From Capillibacterium thermochitinicola (lineage in GTDB: Bacteria; Bacillota; UBA4882; UBA10575), in assembly GCF_013664685.1 (NCBI RefSeq), contig NZ_JAAKDE010000017.1, positions 1-38,731 on the forward strand: a stretch of DNA of 38,731 bases, read 5' to 3'. Under the pieces are notes generated by a model. That model had not been told where the DNA came from. It worked only from the letters and a program-made list of their open reading frames with translations, and did not search any database. This document shows positions 1 through 10,569 of the stretch, piece after piece (within the stretch, counting starts at the first letter, position 1; each line of letters begins with the position of its first letter). Both the position numbers and the translations under genes were made by a program.

Positions 1-108
1 GTTTGTCCAACTTCTATTCTAACTGAGGAATTTGTTAATGGCTCTCCTATTTTTTCAGAAAACCATTTTTACACCATTATATGGACTCAACTAATATGGG
101 CGTTCTTT

Positions 109-151
109 ATGGCTTTTCCTATGGTATTATAAAGGAAAGGCCATTTTTTTT
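109..151 (+). terminator. Probable rho-independent terminator of an upstream gene
   Basis: A 12-bp stem (ATGGCTTTTCCT at 109-120 with AGGAAAGGCCAT at 133-144, one G-T pair) is followed by an eight-T run at 144-151. It probably ends a transcript that enters from the left edge. The stretch from 152 to 311 holds no gene that I can recognise; it is the leader of the flavodiiron gene. Confidence 0.65.
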
Positions 152-311
152 ATTTGTGTGATCTTCCACTCTGGTACAAGCCGGGGGAAGCGAAAGGATG
201 AAGATTGACCCTAATTGCAATTTTCGCTAGGGGAGAGGAAATTCAAATCGCCGGATAGAGAACTGAATAGAAGACGGCGCTGGGAAACGACTAACGCGAG
301 GAGGCGTGGAG

Positions 312-1535
312 ATGAAAAAGTTGAAGATTGCCGACGGAATCCATTTGCTGACGATGAATGTGGAGGACATGCTATTTGAGGGAATTTGGGAGATTGCCAA
401 TGGGGTAACGCTCAACTCCTACATCGTTCAGGGCGAAAAGACGGCGATTATTGACGGGGTCATCGGTTGGGACGGGGTGCCGGAAACTCTTTACCGCAGT
501 TTGGCCGAGATCGGTGTTGACCCCCAAAAAATCGATTATTTGGTGGTTAATCATATGGAACCGGACCATTCCGGCTGGATGGCAAACTTCCGGAAGATCA
601 AGGATGATTTTACGGTCATCTGTAGGGAGAAAGCGGCAAAGCTGGTCTCCTCCTTTTACGGTGAAACCGGGATCAGGATTATGAAGGAAGGAGATACCCT
701 CGACCTTGGCAAAGGAAAGGTGTTGAGTTTCCATCCCGTCCCCAACGTGCACTGGCCGGACACCATGTACACCTACGAAAGAAGCACCGGGACGCTCTTT
801 TCCTGTGACATGTTTGGCGCCTTCGGGCGGATGGGGGAGCATTGTTTTGATGACGAGTTGACCCCGGAGGAGGTCGCTTTTTTTGAAGCGGAAGGGATCA
901 GGTATTACTCCAATGTCATGGCCACCTTTACAACCAGTTTGCGCAAGGCGATCGAGAAAGCAAAGACATTGGAAATCAAGACAATCGCACCTGGTCATGG
1001 CCCGGTTTATCGCCAAAACCCGCAAAAAATCATCGATGATTATTCCCGGTTTTCCCGCTATGCCGAAGGGGCGGGGAAGAATGAAGTCACCATCTTGTGG
1101 GGATCGATGTACGGCATGACGGCCAAAGCGGTTGCTCATGTCGAAGCCGTCCTGCAAAGGAAAGGCGTCAAGTACAACAAACTGGAGATGCCCTTGGCAG
1201 GCGATAGCGAAGTGGTGGCGGCTGTTTTTAAAGCGGCCGGGATTATTATTGCCGCTCCGACTTACGAGTACAAGCTCTTCCCGCCGGTGGCCGCCGCTTT
1301 AGATGAGCTTGGCCGTAAGCGGATTACCGGCAAGCTGGCCTTCAGGTTCGGGTCATACGGCTGGTCCGGCGGCGCCGAGAAGGAACTGAAAGAAATCATG
1401 GAGAGAAACAATATGAAGTGGGAGTTCATTGAATCGGTGGAGTTTGAAGGCGCGCCAAAGAAAGAAGACCTGATGAAGGTGGAAGCAGGGGTATTACAGC
1501 TTATCGAAAAGATGAAGGAGAAGGTAGTAGAATAG
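312..1535 (+). CDS. fprA: FprA-family flavodiiron protein (A-type flavoprotein)
   Basis: Flavodiiron proteins reduce O2 to water and/or NO to N2O in the cytoplasm of anaerobes. The 407-residue protein has the usual two domains. The N-terminal metallo-beta-lactamase-like domain carries the diiron ligand set: H81, E83 and D85 in the HMEPDH motif, H147 in VHWPD, D166 in CDMFG and H229 in PGHGP. The C-terminal flavodoxin domain begins near residue 258, with its FMN phosphate loop at WGSMYGMT. No rubredoxin domain is attached, so electrons must come from a separate donor. An upstream GTG at 306 is possible, but GAGGAGG at 298-304 lies 7 bases before the ATG at 312, which decides the start. The Gdt1-like gene follows after one base, so the two are probably cotranscribed. 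Family is certain; whether O2 or NO is the main substrate is not visible. Confidence 0.93.
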   Translation: MKKLKIADGIHLLTMNVEDMLFEGIWEIANGVTLNSYIVQGEKTAIIDGVIGWDGVPETLYRSLAEIGVDPQKIDYLVVNHMEPDHSGWMANFRKIKDDFTVICREKAAKLVSSFYGETGIRIMKEGDTLDLGKGKVLSFHPVPNVHWPDTMYTYERSTGTLFSCDMFGAFGRMGEHCFDDELTPEEVAFFEAEGIRYYSNVMATFTTSLRKAIEKAKTLEIKTIAPGHGPVYRQNPQKIIDDYSRFSRYAEGAGKNEVTILWGSMYGMTAKAVAHVEAVLQRKGVKYNKLEMPLAGDSEVVAAVFKAAGIIIAAPTYEYKLFPPVAAALDELGRKRITGKLAFRFGSYGWSGGAEKELKEIMERNNMKWEFIESVEFEGAPKKEDLMKVEAGVLQLIEKMKEKVVE

Positions 1536-1536
1536 C

Positions 1537-2682
1537 ATGATCCAAGAACTGATTAGAGCATTTTTATTAATTTTTACTGCTGAAATGGGGGACAAGACCC
1601 AAATTCTCGCTTTGGCGTTTGCCACACGTTTTCCGATCCGAAAAGTGATGCTCGGGATAGGAATGGGAATAATTCTCAACCATGGCCTGGCCGTGGCTTT
1701 AGGAAGCTATCTCTCCCGCGTGGTTCCGCTTAGTACTGTCCAGTTGATTGCCGGCGCGGCCTTTGTGTGCTTTGCCCTTTGGACACTGAAACCTGAGCAA
1801 GAGGAAGAAGAAGAGGAGCCAAGAATGCAATTTGGACCGGCATTAACGGTGGCGGTCGCTTTCTTCTTGGGTGAACTTGGCGATAAAACCCAATTGACGG
1901 CAATCACGCTGGCTGCGGATGCGAAGTATCCGTTGATGATCCTGGCCGGAACGGTTTCCGGGATGCTCGCTACTGGCGCTTTGGGAATTTTCGTCGGTAA
2001 AAAACTGGGAGATAAGATTCCGGAGGCGGGTATTAAAATCTTGGCGGCGTCAATCTTTATGTTCTTTGGACTGCAGAAGCTGTTCCAAACAATACCGGCG
2101 CAATTTTTGCGGGTGAAGATTGTGCTGCCCTTGATCTGCTTATTGGCATTGGTCGTTTTTTACCTGCTCCGTTCATTAATTCGCCAAAGACAGGCGGGCG
2201 TGCAATCGGCTTTAATTGCGAAGGCAAAACTGCTTCACGATTATTATCAGCACATGAAAGAAGATCTGGACCAGATCTGCCTGGGTCTGGAGTATTGCTG
2301 TGTATGCCAGGGAAATCGGTGTGCAATTGGGGAGTCAAAAGAGATTGTTCAATCAGCTTTGACCGACCAAGCATGGCAAGCGGAAGCACAGGCGCTCGCG
2401 ACGAACCATAGGGAAAAACCTTTTGCGGAAGAGAAAGTCATAGATTGCCTGGTGGATACTCTTTGGTTGATCAACACGATTCAGGATGAAAAGAGCTTGG
2501 CAAAAGCGCACCTCATCAGGAACCAGATGGAGACAATTCTGTTCGGTCGACCGCTAAGCGGATTTGAGAATCTTGAGTCATACTTTAACCACATAAGAGA
2601 AATCGATGCCGGGTTGGCCGGGAAGATTGACGATATGTTCGACTCATTACTGAGGAAAGTCCACTTGCTAAGGATTGAATAA
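1537..2682 (+). CDS. Gdt1/TMEM165 (UPF0016) family cation transporter with a C-terminal cysteine-containing extension
   Basis: Members of this family are membrane transporters of Mn2+ or Ca2+. The two signature repeats are present, EMGDKT at residues 16-21 and ELGDKT at 113-118, each at the start of a three-helix bundle, separated by an acidic linker (residues 88-95). This core ends near residue 190, the usual length of a bacterial member. It is followed by a seventh hydrophobic segment (about 195-213) and about 165 soluble residues that I do not recognise, containing C248, C254, C255, C257 and C262. The ATG is one base after the fprA stop, with AAGGAGAAGG upstream inside fprA. Coupling to a flavodiiron protein fits a role for manganese in oxidative-stress defence, but that is inference. 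The function of the tail is unknown. Confidence 0.85.
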   Translation: MIQELIRAFLLIFTAEMGDKTQILALAFATRFPIRKVMLGIGMGIILNHGLAVALGSYLSRVVPLSTVQLIAGAAFVCFALWTLKPEQEEEEEEPRMQFGPALTVAVAFFLGELGDKTQLTAITLAADAKYPLMILAGTVSGMLATGALGIFVGKKLGDKIPEAGIKILAASIFMFFGLQKLFQTIPAQFLRVKIVLPLICLLALVVFYLLRSLIRQRQAGVQSALIAKAKLLHDYYQHMKEDLDQICLGLEYCCVCQGNRCAIGESKEIVQSALTDQAWQAEAQALATNHREKPFAEEKVIDCLVDTLWLINTIQDEKSLAKAHLIRNQMETILFGRPLSGFENLESYFNHIREIDAGLAGKIDDMFDSLLRKVHLLRIE

Positions 2683-2944
2683 AGTGTAAATATTCCTGAT
2701 TACAATTATAATTTTTTTGATATAGTAGATACAGGTGAATTTATTCAGATGTTCAATGAAGTTTCCGGCCGAAGTGAATTCGTGCGCGATAGGAACTGCA
2801 ACATATGACCACTGTTTTCAGTGGTTATTTTTGTGATGCTCCGCTTTCCTATTGCTTTGGTCTGGAGTATTGCTTTATATGTGGGGGAAATGCTCTTAGG
2901 GAGGTAAGAGAGCACGACAAATAACGGAGCATTGTGGGCGGGAG
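2683..2944. other. Intergenic region without a recognised gene
   Basis: The region holds an AT-rich stretch (about 2685-2730) and the hairpin listed separately at 2805-2832. It ends in GGGCGGGAGG, a ribosome binding site for the broken response-regulator gene. I see no coding region. Confidence 0.6.
2805..2832 (+). terminator. Hairpin with T-run, same core as the hairpin at 15364-15399
   Basis: ATGACCACTG (2805-2814) pairs with CAGTGGTTAT (2819-2828) around a TTTT loop, with one G-T pair, and Ts continue to 2832. It can end the fprA-gdt1 transcript. The same core in inverted orientation appears about 12.5 kb away, so it may be a dispersed repeat as well as a terminator. Confidence 0.6.
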
Positions 2945-3093
2945 GTGCGAAAAACGAATATTTTAATTGTCGACGACGAAAAAGACATCCGGGACTTAAT
3001 CAAAATCAGCCTTGAGGAAAAGGGCTATACCGTCTTGCCGGCGCAAAACGGCAAGGCGATCAGTTGACGGCCGCGGAATTTACAAATTTTTAA
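2945..3093 (+). pseudogene. Response regulator remnant (receiver N-terminus plus a piece of the output domain)
   Basis: From GTG 2945 the reading frame encodes about 39 residues of a CheY-like receiver: a hydrophobic strand followed by the acidic pair and DEKDIR (VDDEKDIRDLI), then the first helix and the start of strand 2 (GYTVLPAQNG). It stops at 3067. A second frame from 3061 reads LTAAEFTNF, matching the LT-x-x-EF start of an OmpR-type winged helix, and stops at 3093. The phospho-acceptor aspartate, the rest of the receiver and almost all of the DNA-binding domain are missing. The simplest reading is a large internal deletion in an OmpR-family gene. It has a good Shine-Dalgarno (GGGAGG) but cannot make a working regulator. 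Confidence 0.75.
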
Positions 3094-4182
3094 CCGAAAG
3101 CAAAAGTAAGCCCTACCACTACGATATTCTCTACGAGCCAAAAGGGGAGTTTTGGCTGATTGTCACCTTTTCCCACCTCCCTCCGGCTGGATTTTTCCTT
3201 GGTGCATAATAAAGAAGCCACCGCCGGTGATTTCAGGCGCGCGGGAGCGGCGACTACTGTCGTGGTGCTGATTTACCTTCTGATCCTCGCCCTTTTTGCC
3301 TTTATCTATTCGTGGTTTACCGCGGCAAGCATAACCGTACCTCTGCAAAAGCTCTGTGATGGCACCAGGCTTTTACGGGAGGGCGATTATTCGGCGCGGG
3401 TTGATTTGCGTTTGAAAAACGAGTTTGCCGAGCTCCAGACGACCTTTAACGACATGGCGGCCCGGATTGAGCAGGAAATTTCCCTGTGCAAAAAGGCGGA
3501 GGAGGATCGGCGGCGGTTGATCCTCGACATCTCCCATGACCTTAAAAATCCGATGTCCTGCATCCAGGGCTATGCCGAGTTAATCATGAAGAAGTCAGGC
3601 CTGACTGAGCAGGAACGCAAGGAACACCTTGCGGTTATCCTTAATAACGGCAAAAGAGCCAACCGGCTGCTTACCGAGTTGTTTGAGCTATCCCAGATGG
3701 ATAGCCCGGAATTCTCCCTCAAGCTGGCAAGAACAGAGATCTGCGAATACATCCGGCAATTCTGTGGCGAGCTTGTGCCGCAGTTGGAGCGGGAGGGGTT
3801 CGCATATGACTTCCATATCTGTGAAAACAGCGTTTTTGTTATGCTCGATCCCGACCGGTTTGGCCGGCTCATGCAAAATCTGGCCGATAATGCGCTGCGC
3901 TATAATCCGCCGGGAACCCTGGTTGCCGCAAGCCTGACGGTCCAAAATCAGCAGGCGGTAATTGATTTCAGCGACGATGGGATCGGCATTCCGGATCAGC
4001 TTAAGGACAACATCTTCAAGCCTTTTGTCCGGGTGGACGGTTCCCGCAACTCCACAACCGGCGGCAGTGGATTGGGGCTTTCCATCGCGAAAAGAATTGC
4101 CCAGGCCCACGGAGGGAATTTGACCCTCCTGCGCAACGGGAAGAAAGGCAGCACCTTCCGGATTACGGTTCCCACGATTTAA
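3090..4182 (+). pseudogene. Sensor histidine kinase, N-terminally truncated and frameshifted
   Basis: The 3' part is intact: a transmembrane segment at about 3259-3330, a HAMP-like segment, the phospho-acceptor motif SHDLKNP near 3532-3552, the N box (LADNALRYNPPG), the G1 box DDGIGIP and the G2 box GGSGLGLSIAKR, ending at 4182. The upstream sensor region is broken. A piece reading LTESKSKPYHYDILYEPKG to WLIVTF lies in one frame (from 3090), and its continuation (PTSLRLDFSLVHNKEA) lies in another, with the shift near 3170-3178. No start codon with a ribosome binding site precedes the intact part. It follows the response-regulator remnant, so a whole two-component operon has decayed. A shortened kinase from ATG 3160 (340 residues) is possible but not favoured. 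Confidence 0.75.
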
Positions 4183-4424
4183 GGTAGATTTAAGGTTGAA
4201 ATCAGCTGTATGACAGAAATCCCTGATTCTAGGGACCAATATCGGCGGCTTGGGTACGTTAGCTTGTTTAGAGTGAGGATAGATAAGTGGTTCAAAAGAA
4301 AAAAGATAAACCCAAAAGGTAGAGTTTTATGTAAAAAATATAGTAAAATGATACCATAATGTATAATTATGGATATCTATTTTTCACGAGAGACTTAAAA
4401 GAAGAAAAGACGAGGTGGACTGGG

Positions 4425-5225
4425 GTGAAGCGATATAGTAGGGTATTTTTTCTTTTAATAGTTTTGATTGTCGGTTGCCAATTAACCCTGGCAAAGGACA
4501 GTGGTTTTTTGCGGAAACCATTTTTTGCGCAAAGAGTATTACTGACTTACCATACCGCCGGGGATGAAGATTACGGGTATGAATACAGGGAACAGGTTAG
4601 ATATAAAGAAATTTCCGCTTTATATATTAAACAAACCGGACCTTCGTATTCTTATGACCTTTATGTGAATGCGGAGAATATGGAACCCCTTTATCTCTCG
4701 CTTACAGATCATAGTGGGGAAATGGATGCGAAGAGGGTAGAGGTCGAGTTTTCTCAGGAAGAAATTAAGATGAGGCTCGGTGCGGAAGAGCGGATTAAAA
4801 AGAAGGTTTTTAGGAAAAAAGAAGGCGAGCTGATTTATCCAGCCGAGCAGTTTGCTGTTTTACTAAGGAATTTGGATTTTTCCAGAGCACAGACCACCTT
4901 CAAGGGTTTGATTTATGAATACCCGTATATCAGTACACTGCTTTTTGCGGTTGAAGGAAAGGAACGGGTCTCGGTTAAGGCGGGAGATTTTGATACATAT
5001 AAAATAATGCTTACTTTACCTGGCCTCAAGAGTATTTTTTTCAAGGCGTATTTTTGGGTTTCAACCGAGGAACCCCATTACTTAATAAAATATGAAGGGA
5101 AGAGACATAAAAGGACTGTAGTTACGGAGTTAGTTAAAATTGGAGAACTCGATCGTCAGCCAAACATAGCCGAAATTGAAAGCTCATTTTCTTGCGTCCT
5201 GGCCGGTTATCTTACCTTGACTTGA
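4425..5225 (+). CDS. Exported DUF3108-like protein, possible lipoprotein
   Basis: The 266-residue product starts with a signal peptide: basic VKRYSR, a hydrophobic core, and IVGC, which fits a lipobox, so the mature protein may be lipid-anchored; cleavage after LTLA is an alternative. The rest is mostly beta-strand. The pattern of a central 'G.fdtykimltlpG' segment, a 'yFWvS.ephYLiKYeG' segment and a C-terminal 'elvki' resembles DUF3108 proteins, periplasmic or outer-envelope proteins of unknown function. GTG 4425 is preferred to ATG 4359 because GAGGTGG sits a suitable distance upstream and the signal peptide starts there. The last 42 bases overlap atpC on the opposite strand. Regional codon use is AT-rich compared with neighbours. 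Assignment to DUF3108 is tentative. Confidence 0.6.
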   Translation: MKRYSRVFFLLIVLIVGCQLTLAKDSGFLRKPFFAQRVLLTYHTAGDEDYGYEYREQVRYKEISALYIKQTGPSYSYDLYVNAENMEPLYLSLTDHSGEMDAKRVEVEFSQEEIKMRLGAEERIKKKVFRKKEGELIYPAEQFAVLLRNLDFSRAQTTFKGLIYEYPYISTLLFAVEGKERVSVKAGDFDTYKIMLTLPGLKSIFFKAYFWVSTEEPHYLIKYEGKRHKRTVVTELVKIGELDRQPNIAEIESSFSCVLAGYLTLT

Positions 5226-5663
5226 AGGGTTGTGACCCCGCTCTGCTCCCGGTTGAAGCTGGGCGGCAACCTTTAGACGAGTTAACGCCCGTTGCAGGGA
5301 AGCCTGCGCCCGGATTGCCCGCTCATCCCAGGCGGCCAAGGCGGCCAGTTGTTCTTCGGCCCGGCGTTTGGCGGCCAAGGCCCTTGGGATGTCGATCTCT
5401 TCCGGAAGTTCCGCTGTTTCAGCCAGGATAATCACTTTTTCCGGAGTGACCTCCATATACCCGTCACTAACCGCCATTTTGACCTCTTTCTCCCCGTTAA
5501 AGATCCGCAAGACCCCGGTGGTCAACTTGGTAACCATTGGGAGATGGGACGGTAGAATTCCCAAGTAACCATCATAAGCGGGAGCGACGATCATTGTCAC
5601 ATCCGCGCTGTATTCAATTTTTTGCGGCGTTACCACTTCAAGGTGGAATGTCCGACGCTCCAT
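5184..5663 (-). CDS. atpC: F1Fo-ATP synthase subunit epsilon
   Basis: Epsilon sits on the central stalk and can inhibit ATP hydrolysis through its C-terminal helices. Residues 1-85 form the beta-sandwich domain, with the GYLGILPSHLPMVT motif typical of the family. Residues 88-135 form the two-helix domain, ending in RALTRLKVA. About 24 further residues, rich in polar amino acids, extend beyond the usual end near 135; the total is 159. This extension is the part that overlaps the convergent gene ending at 5225, so it may have arisen by loss of an earlier stop. It is the last gene of the atp operon, 65 bases after atpD. Confidence 0.92.
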   Translation of the reverse strand: MERRTFHLEVVTPQKIEYSADVTMIVAPAYDGYLGILPSHLPMVTKLTTGVLRIFNGEKEVKMAVSDGYMEVTPEKVIILAETAELPEEIDIPRALAAKRRAEEQLAALAAWDERAIRAQASLQRALTRLKVAAQLQPGAERGHNPSSQGKITGQDARK

Positions 5664-5728
5664 CTTCTCACCTTCATTTTTGGGTATCCCTTATGCCAAC
5701 TCCTATTTCCTGATCTGAACCCCATAGC

Positions 5729-7213
<1,485 letters not shown>

Positions 7214-7225
7214 CTATCACCGGAT

Positions 7226-8095
7226 TTATTTCTTGGCCAGTGCTTCTACTCCGCCCATCAATTCGGTGAGCTGGTTGGTGATTATGCCCTGCCGGTAATG
7301 GTTGAAGCGGTGAATGAACTCGGCAATCAACTCATCCGCATTGTCGCTTGCCGTGGACATTGCGGCGAGACGGGCGCCTTTTTCGCTGGCGTCCGCTTCC
7401 AAGAGCGCCCGGTAAATCTCGGTTTCGATGTACCGCTGGATGAGGTGTTCAAGAATCGCTTCCAGTGATGGTTCAAAGCTCCAGCTTCCCTGCATGGCCG
7501 GTTTTTTCTGCTCTTCCGTTACCGGGCGAATGGGCAGTAAGCGAAAGGTCCTGGGTTCCAGATGGTGAGGGGAATAAAAACGCGTATAAAGCAAATATAC
7601 CTCATCGCACTCCCGGGCGCGGTACTGTTCCGAGATTATACTGGCAATTTTGGCACTCAGGGCAAAAGTCGGAAGTTGGTTCCTTCCGGAAAAGTCCCAA
7701 CCAATCCGGTAATTTTTCCGCCGAAAATAATCCCGTCCTTTACGTCCGACCGTCAGGAACGTAACTTCCCGGCCGGAGGGGAGTTGGCTGAGGAAAGAAC
7801 GGGCATGACGGATCAGATTGGCATTGTAGGCGCCGGATAATCCCTGATCGGAGGTGAAGAGCACCAGACAGGTCCGGCGTACGGCCCGGCTTTCCATCAA
7901 GGGATGAAACGAACCGGCCACCTGGGAGAGGTCGATTAACACTTCGCTGATCTTCCGGGCAAAGGGACGGGATGATTCCACCCTTTCCTGCGCTTTATGC
8001 AGCTTGGTGGTGGCGACCATCTTCATGGCGCCGGTAATATGTTTGATTTCTTTAACCGCTTTGATCCGCCTTTTAAGCGCGAGGATATTTTCCAT
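7226..8095 (-). CDS. atpG: F1Fo-ATP synthase subunit gamma
   Basis: Gamma is the rotating central shaft linking F1 to the c-ring. The 289-residue protein shows the N-terminal helix ALKRRIKAVKEIKHITGAMKMVA, the SDQGLSGAYNANL segment of the Rossmann-like domain, and the C-terminal helix ending RQGIITNQLTELMGGVEAL, all hallmarks of the family. A GTG 12 bases upstream is in frame, but the ATG at 8095 is spaced correctly behind GGGGGT and gives the usual N-terminus. It lies 62 bases after atpA. Confidence 0.95.
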   Translation of the reverse strand: MENILALKRRIKAVKEIKHITGAMKMVATTKLHKAQERVESSRPFARKISEVLIDLSQVAGSFHPLMESRAVRRTCLVLFTSDQGLSGAYNANLIRHARSFLSQLPSGREVTFLTVGRKGRDYFRRKNYRIGWDFSGRNQLPTFALSAKIASIISEQYRARECDEVYLLYTRFYSPHHLEPRTFRLLPIRPVTEEQKKPAMQGSWSFEPSLEAILEHLIQRYIETEIYRALLEADASEKGARLAAMSTASDNADELIAEFIHRFNHYRQGIITNQLTELMGGVEALAKK

Positions 8096-8157
8096 TGTAA
8101 CCCCCACTAGTCCTGCCCTGTATTCTTTCGGCGGCTATGATGCCCGTGCCTCCGCCG

Positions 8158-10002
8158 TTAATCCGTTTCCGCTTGCGGCTTAGTACTGGCCAACTCCGTT
8201 TTGATCTCCTGAAGCGTGGAGCGTAAGCGGTCTTCCACCTCTTGATAATGCCCGGTGGTTGTAATCTCTGCGAAAAGATCAGGATGGTTTTGCCGGATGC
8301 GGCGGTGTACTTCCGCCTCAAACCAAGGGATCCGCTCAACCGGCATGTCGTCAAAATATCCGTTCACCAGCATATAGAAGGTAACGACTTGTTCGGCGAC
8401 GGGAATGGGGGAAAAACGAGGCTGCTTGAGGACGGCGGCGATTCTTTCCCCCTTCGCCAACTGGTCACGCGTTGCCTGGTCCAGCTCCGCTCCAAACTGG
8501 GTAAAGGAGGTTAATTCGCGGTATTGGGCCAATTGAAGGCGGAGAGGACCGGCCAGTTTCTTCATGGCCGGAATTTGGGCATCGCCTCCGACGCGCGAAA
8601 CCGAGAGCCCGACGTTGACTGCCGGCCGAAATCCGGCCAAGAAGAGATCGGTATCAAGGAAAATTTGGCCGTCTGTAATCGAGATGATGTTGGTTGGAAT
8701 ATAGGCTGAGATGTCGCCCTCCAGGGTCTCAACGATCGGGAGCGCCGTCAGGGAGCCGCCTTTATGCTCCGGTGAGAGCCGGGCCGCCCGTTCCAGAAGC
8801 CGGGCATGGAGGTAGAAGATATCGCCCGGATAGGCTTCCCGGCCCGGCGGACGACGCAGCAAGAGCGACATCGCGCGGTAGGCGACAGCATGTTTGGAAA
8901 GATCATCATAGACAATTAAGACATCTTTCCCTTGGTACATGAACTCTTCCGCCATGGCGCATCCACTGTAGGGCGCAAGGTACTGAACCGGCGCCGTGTC
9001 GGCGGCGGAAGCGACGACAACGATGGTGTAGTCCATTGCGCCGTGTTCTTTGAGCGTTTCGATGACCTGCGCGACGGTAGCCGCCTTTTGCCCGATCGCT
9101 ACATAGACGCAGAGGACACCGGTTTCCTTTTGGTTCAAAATGGTGTCGATCGCGAGGGCGGTTTTTCCGGTCTGCCGATCGCCGATGATCAATTCCCTTT
9201 GCCCGCGGCCGATTGGGATGAGCGCGTCAATGACCTTGATTCCCGTCTGGAGAGGGGTATCGACCGGACTGCGTTCGGCGATCCCGGGGGCCGGGGCTTC
9301 CACGGGACGTCTTTTCGTGGTATGGATTGGGCCAAGACCATCGATTGGTTCGCCCAAGGGATTGACCACCCGGCCGATCAGTTCTTCGCCGACCGGGACA
9401 TCAATGGTCCGTCCCAGGAGGCGGACCGCATCCCCGGAGTGGATATCGAGGCCTTCGCCAAAAACAATCGCGCCGACCTGGTCGGTTTCCAGGTTGAGCA
9501 CCATGCCGTAGGAGCCGTTTTGGAATTTGACGACTTCGTTGAGGTGCGCGCCGTACATGCCGGTGATTAACGCCACCCCATCCCCGTACTGAAGAACCGT
9601 TCCGATATCATCGATGAGCGTCCCCGCCTGGTACTGGTCAACGACACCTTTGAATTCGTTAAGGAGCCACTCGGCCGAGGGTGCGCCCTGTTCCTCAATC
9701 CTTAAATCGTGTTCGAGGAGGATCCGGCGTAACCGGCGCAGTTGCCGGCCGACGCTCCCGTCCAGGTCGCGGTCTTTGGTCCGGAGAATCATCCCGGCCA
9801 GCAGGCGGGAGCTGGTCTCAAAATGGATCCTTGGCCTTTTCCCGGTAATCTCCGTCAGTCGTTGCTTAAGAAGAGCTTCTTCCTCCTCTTCCAGGGGAAC
9901 CGGGGTGACGGCGGTAAGTTCCAACCCGGATTTCAAAGCCGGTGGAGCGTACGGGGTGGAGGGCAGCTGCTTGAGTGTTTTACCGCCGCTAATGAGCTTC
10001 AT
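8158..10002 (-). CDS. atpA: F1Fo-ATP synthase subunit alpha with an N-terminal delta/OSCP-like domain
   Basis: Residues from about 108 are a normal alpha subunit: [14 protein letters not shown] in the barrel, P-loop GDRQTGKT (274-281), [27 protein letters not shown], and the arginine finger R470 in SVSRVGG. The protein is 614 residues, about 105 longer than usual, and the excess is N-terminal. Residues 29-98 match the C-terminal domain of subunit delta: a TAVTPVPL strand, a helix leading to LTEITGK, then [19 protein letters not shown][11 protein letters not shown], which aligns with the E. coli end (VMAGVIIRAGDMVIDGSV...LERL). The operon has no atpH, which normally stands between atpF and atpA. 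The start overlaps atpF by 14 bases in another frame, and a stop lies two codons upstream of the ATG, so the start cannot be much earlier. Seen: the match and the missing gene. Inferred: fusion of delta's stalk-binding domain to alpha. Confidence 0.92.
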   Translation of the reverse strand: MKLISGGKTLKQLPSTPYAPPALKSGLELTAVTPVPLEEEEEALLKQRLTEITGKRPRIHFETSSRLLAGMILRTKDRDLDGSVGRQLRRLRRILLEHDLRIEEQGAPSAEWLLNEFKGVVDQYQAGTLIDDIGTVLQYGDGVALITGMYGAHLNEVVKFQNGSYGMVLNLETDQVGAIVFGEGLDIHSGDAVRLLGRTIDVPVGEELIGRVVNPLGEPIDGLGPIHTTKRRPVEAPAPGIAERSPVDTPLQTGIKVIDALIPIGRGQRELIIGDRQTGKTALAIDTILNQKETGVLCVYVAIGQKAATVAQVIETLKEHGAMDYTIVVVASAADTAPVQYLAPYSGCAMAEEFMYQGKDVLIVYDDLSKHAVAYRAMSLLLRRPPGREAYPGDIFYLHARLLERAARLSPEHKGGSLTALPIVETLEGDISAYIPTNIISITDGQIFLDTDLFLAGFRPAVNVGLSVSRVGGDAQIPAMKKLAGPLRLQLAQYRELTSFTQFGAELDQATRDQLAKGERIAAVLKQPRFSPIPVAEQVVTFYMLVNGYFDDMPVERIPWFEAEVHRRIRQNHPDLFAEITTTGHYQEVEDRLRSTLQEIKTELASTKPQAETD

Positions 10003-10504
10003 TGGTCAATTCTCCAATCGCTTTCGCATCCAAATTTTTGATAAAAGCTCTGACCTTTTCCCGCTGTTTTTCTTCATTAAACTCCTCCCCGACCACTTTG
10101 GTGGCGATCGTGATAATAATCCCGACGATCTCCTCCCAGAGTTCCTCCCAAAGCCGGTTTCTTTCCCTTTGTACTTCCAGCCGGGCGCGGGCGATGATCT
10201 GCAAGGCATCCTCCCTTGCCTGTCGGATCAATTCCTCTTTTTCCTTTAAACCTTGTTGTCTTGCTTCTTCCAGGATCCGGCGGCGTTCGCAGGCCAACTC
10301 CTGATTCTTGGCTTCCCAGTGGCTTTTAAGTTCTTCCGCCTCTTTCCGCAGCCGGGCGAGTTCCTCGTTTTCCCTCTTAATCTTAGCCTCCCGTGCACTC
10401 AAAAGATTGAGGACCGGACGGTATAAGACCAGATAGAGCAGGCCCATGAGGATGAAAAAATTGAAAATGGTGAGCAGGAGATCGACGATCCTGATTTCCA
10501 TCAT
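9989..10504 (-). CDS. atpF: F1Fo-ATP synthase subunit b
   Basis: Subunit b is the peripheral stalk. The 171-residue protein has one N-terminal membrane helix ([22 protein letters not shown]), then a long charged coiled-coil (KREN through EKQREKV), ending [18 protein letters not shown]. Length is that of an ordinary bacterial b. It therefore is not the longer b type of N-ATPases that, as I recall, carries a delta-like tail. AGGGGGAG precedes a tandem ATG. The 3' end overlaps atpA by 14 bases, implying translational coupling with the fused alpha subunit. Confidence 0.93.
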   Translation of the reverse strand: MMEIRIVDLLLTIFNFFILMGLLYLVLYRPVLNLLSAREAKIKRENEELARLRKEAEELKSHWEAKNQELACERRRILEEARQQGLKEKEELIRQAREDALQIIARARLEVQRERNRLWEELWEEIVGIIITIATKVVGEEFNEEKQREKVRAFIKNLDAKAIGELTNEAH

Positions 10505-10569
10505 GGCAGGCTCCCCCTTAAGAACGATGCAAAAATGCGGTTAATTAATAGTGGCCGTACTCCCCAGGT

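Noticed and set aside
1-130. Open frame running in from the left edge (43 codons)
   Set aside because: It has no recognisable pattern and overlaps the terminator hairpin at 109-144, so it was not called.
372-1157. 261-codon minus-strand ORF
   Set aside because: Antisense shadow of the flavodiiron gene without domain similarity.
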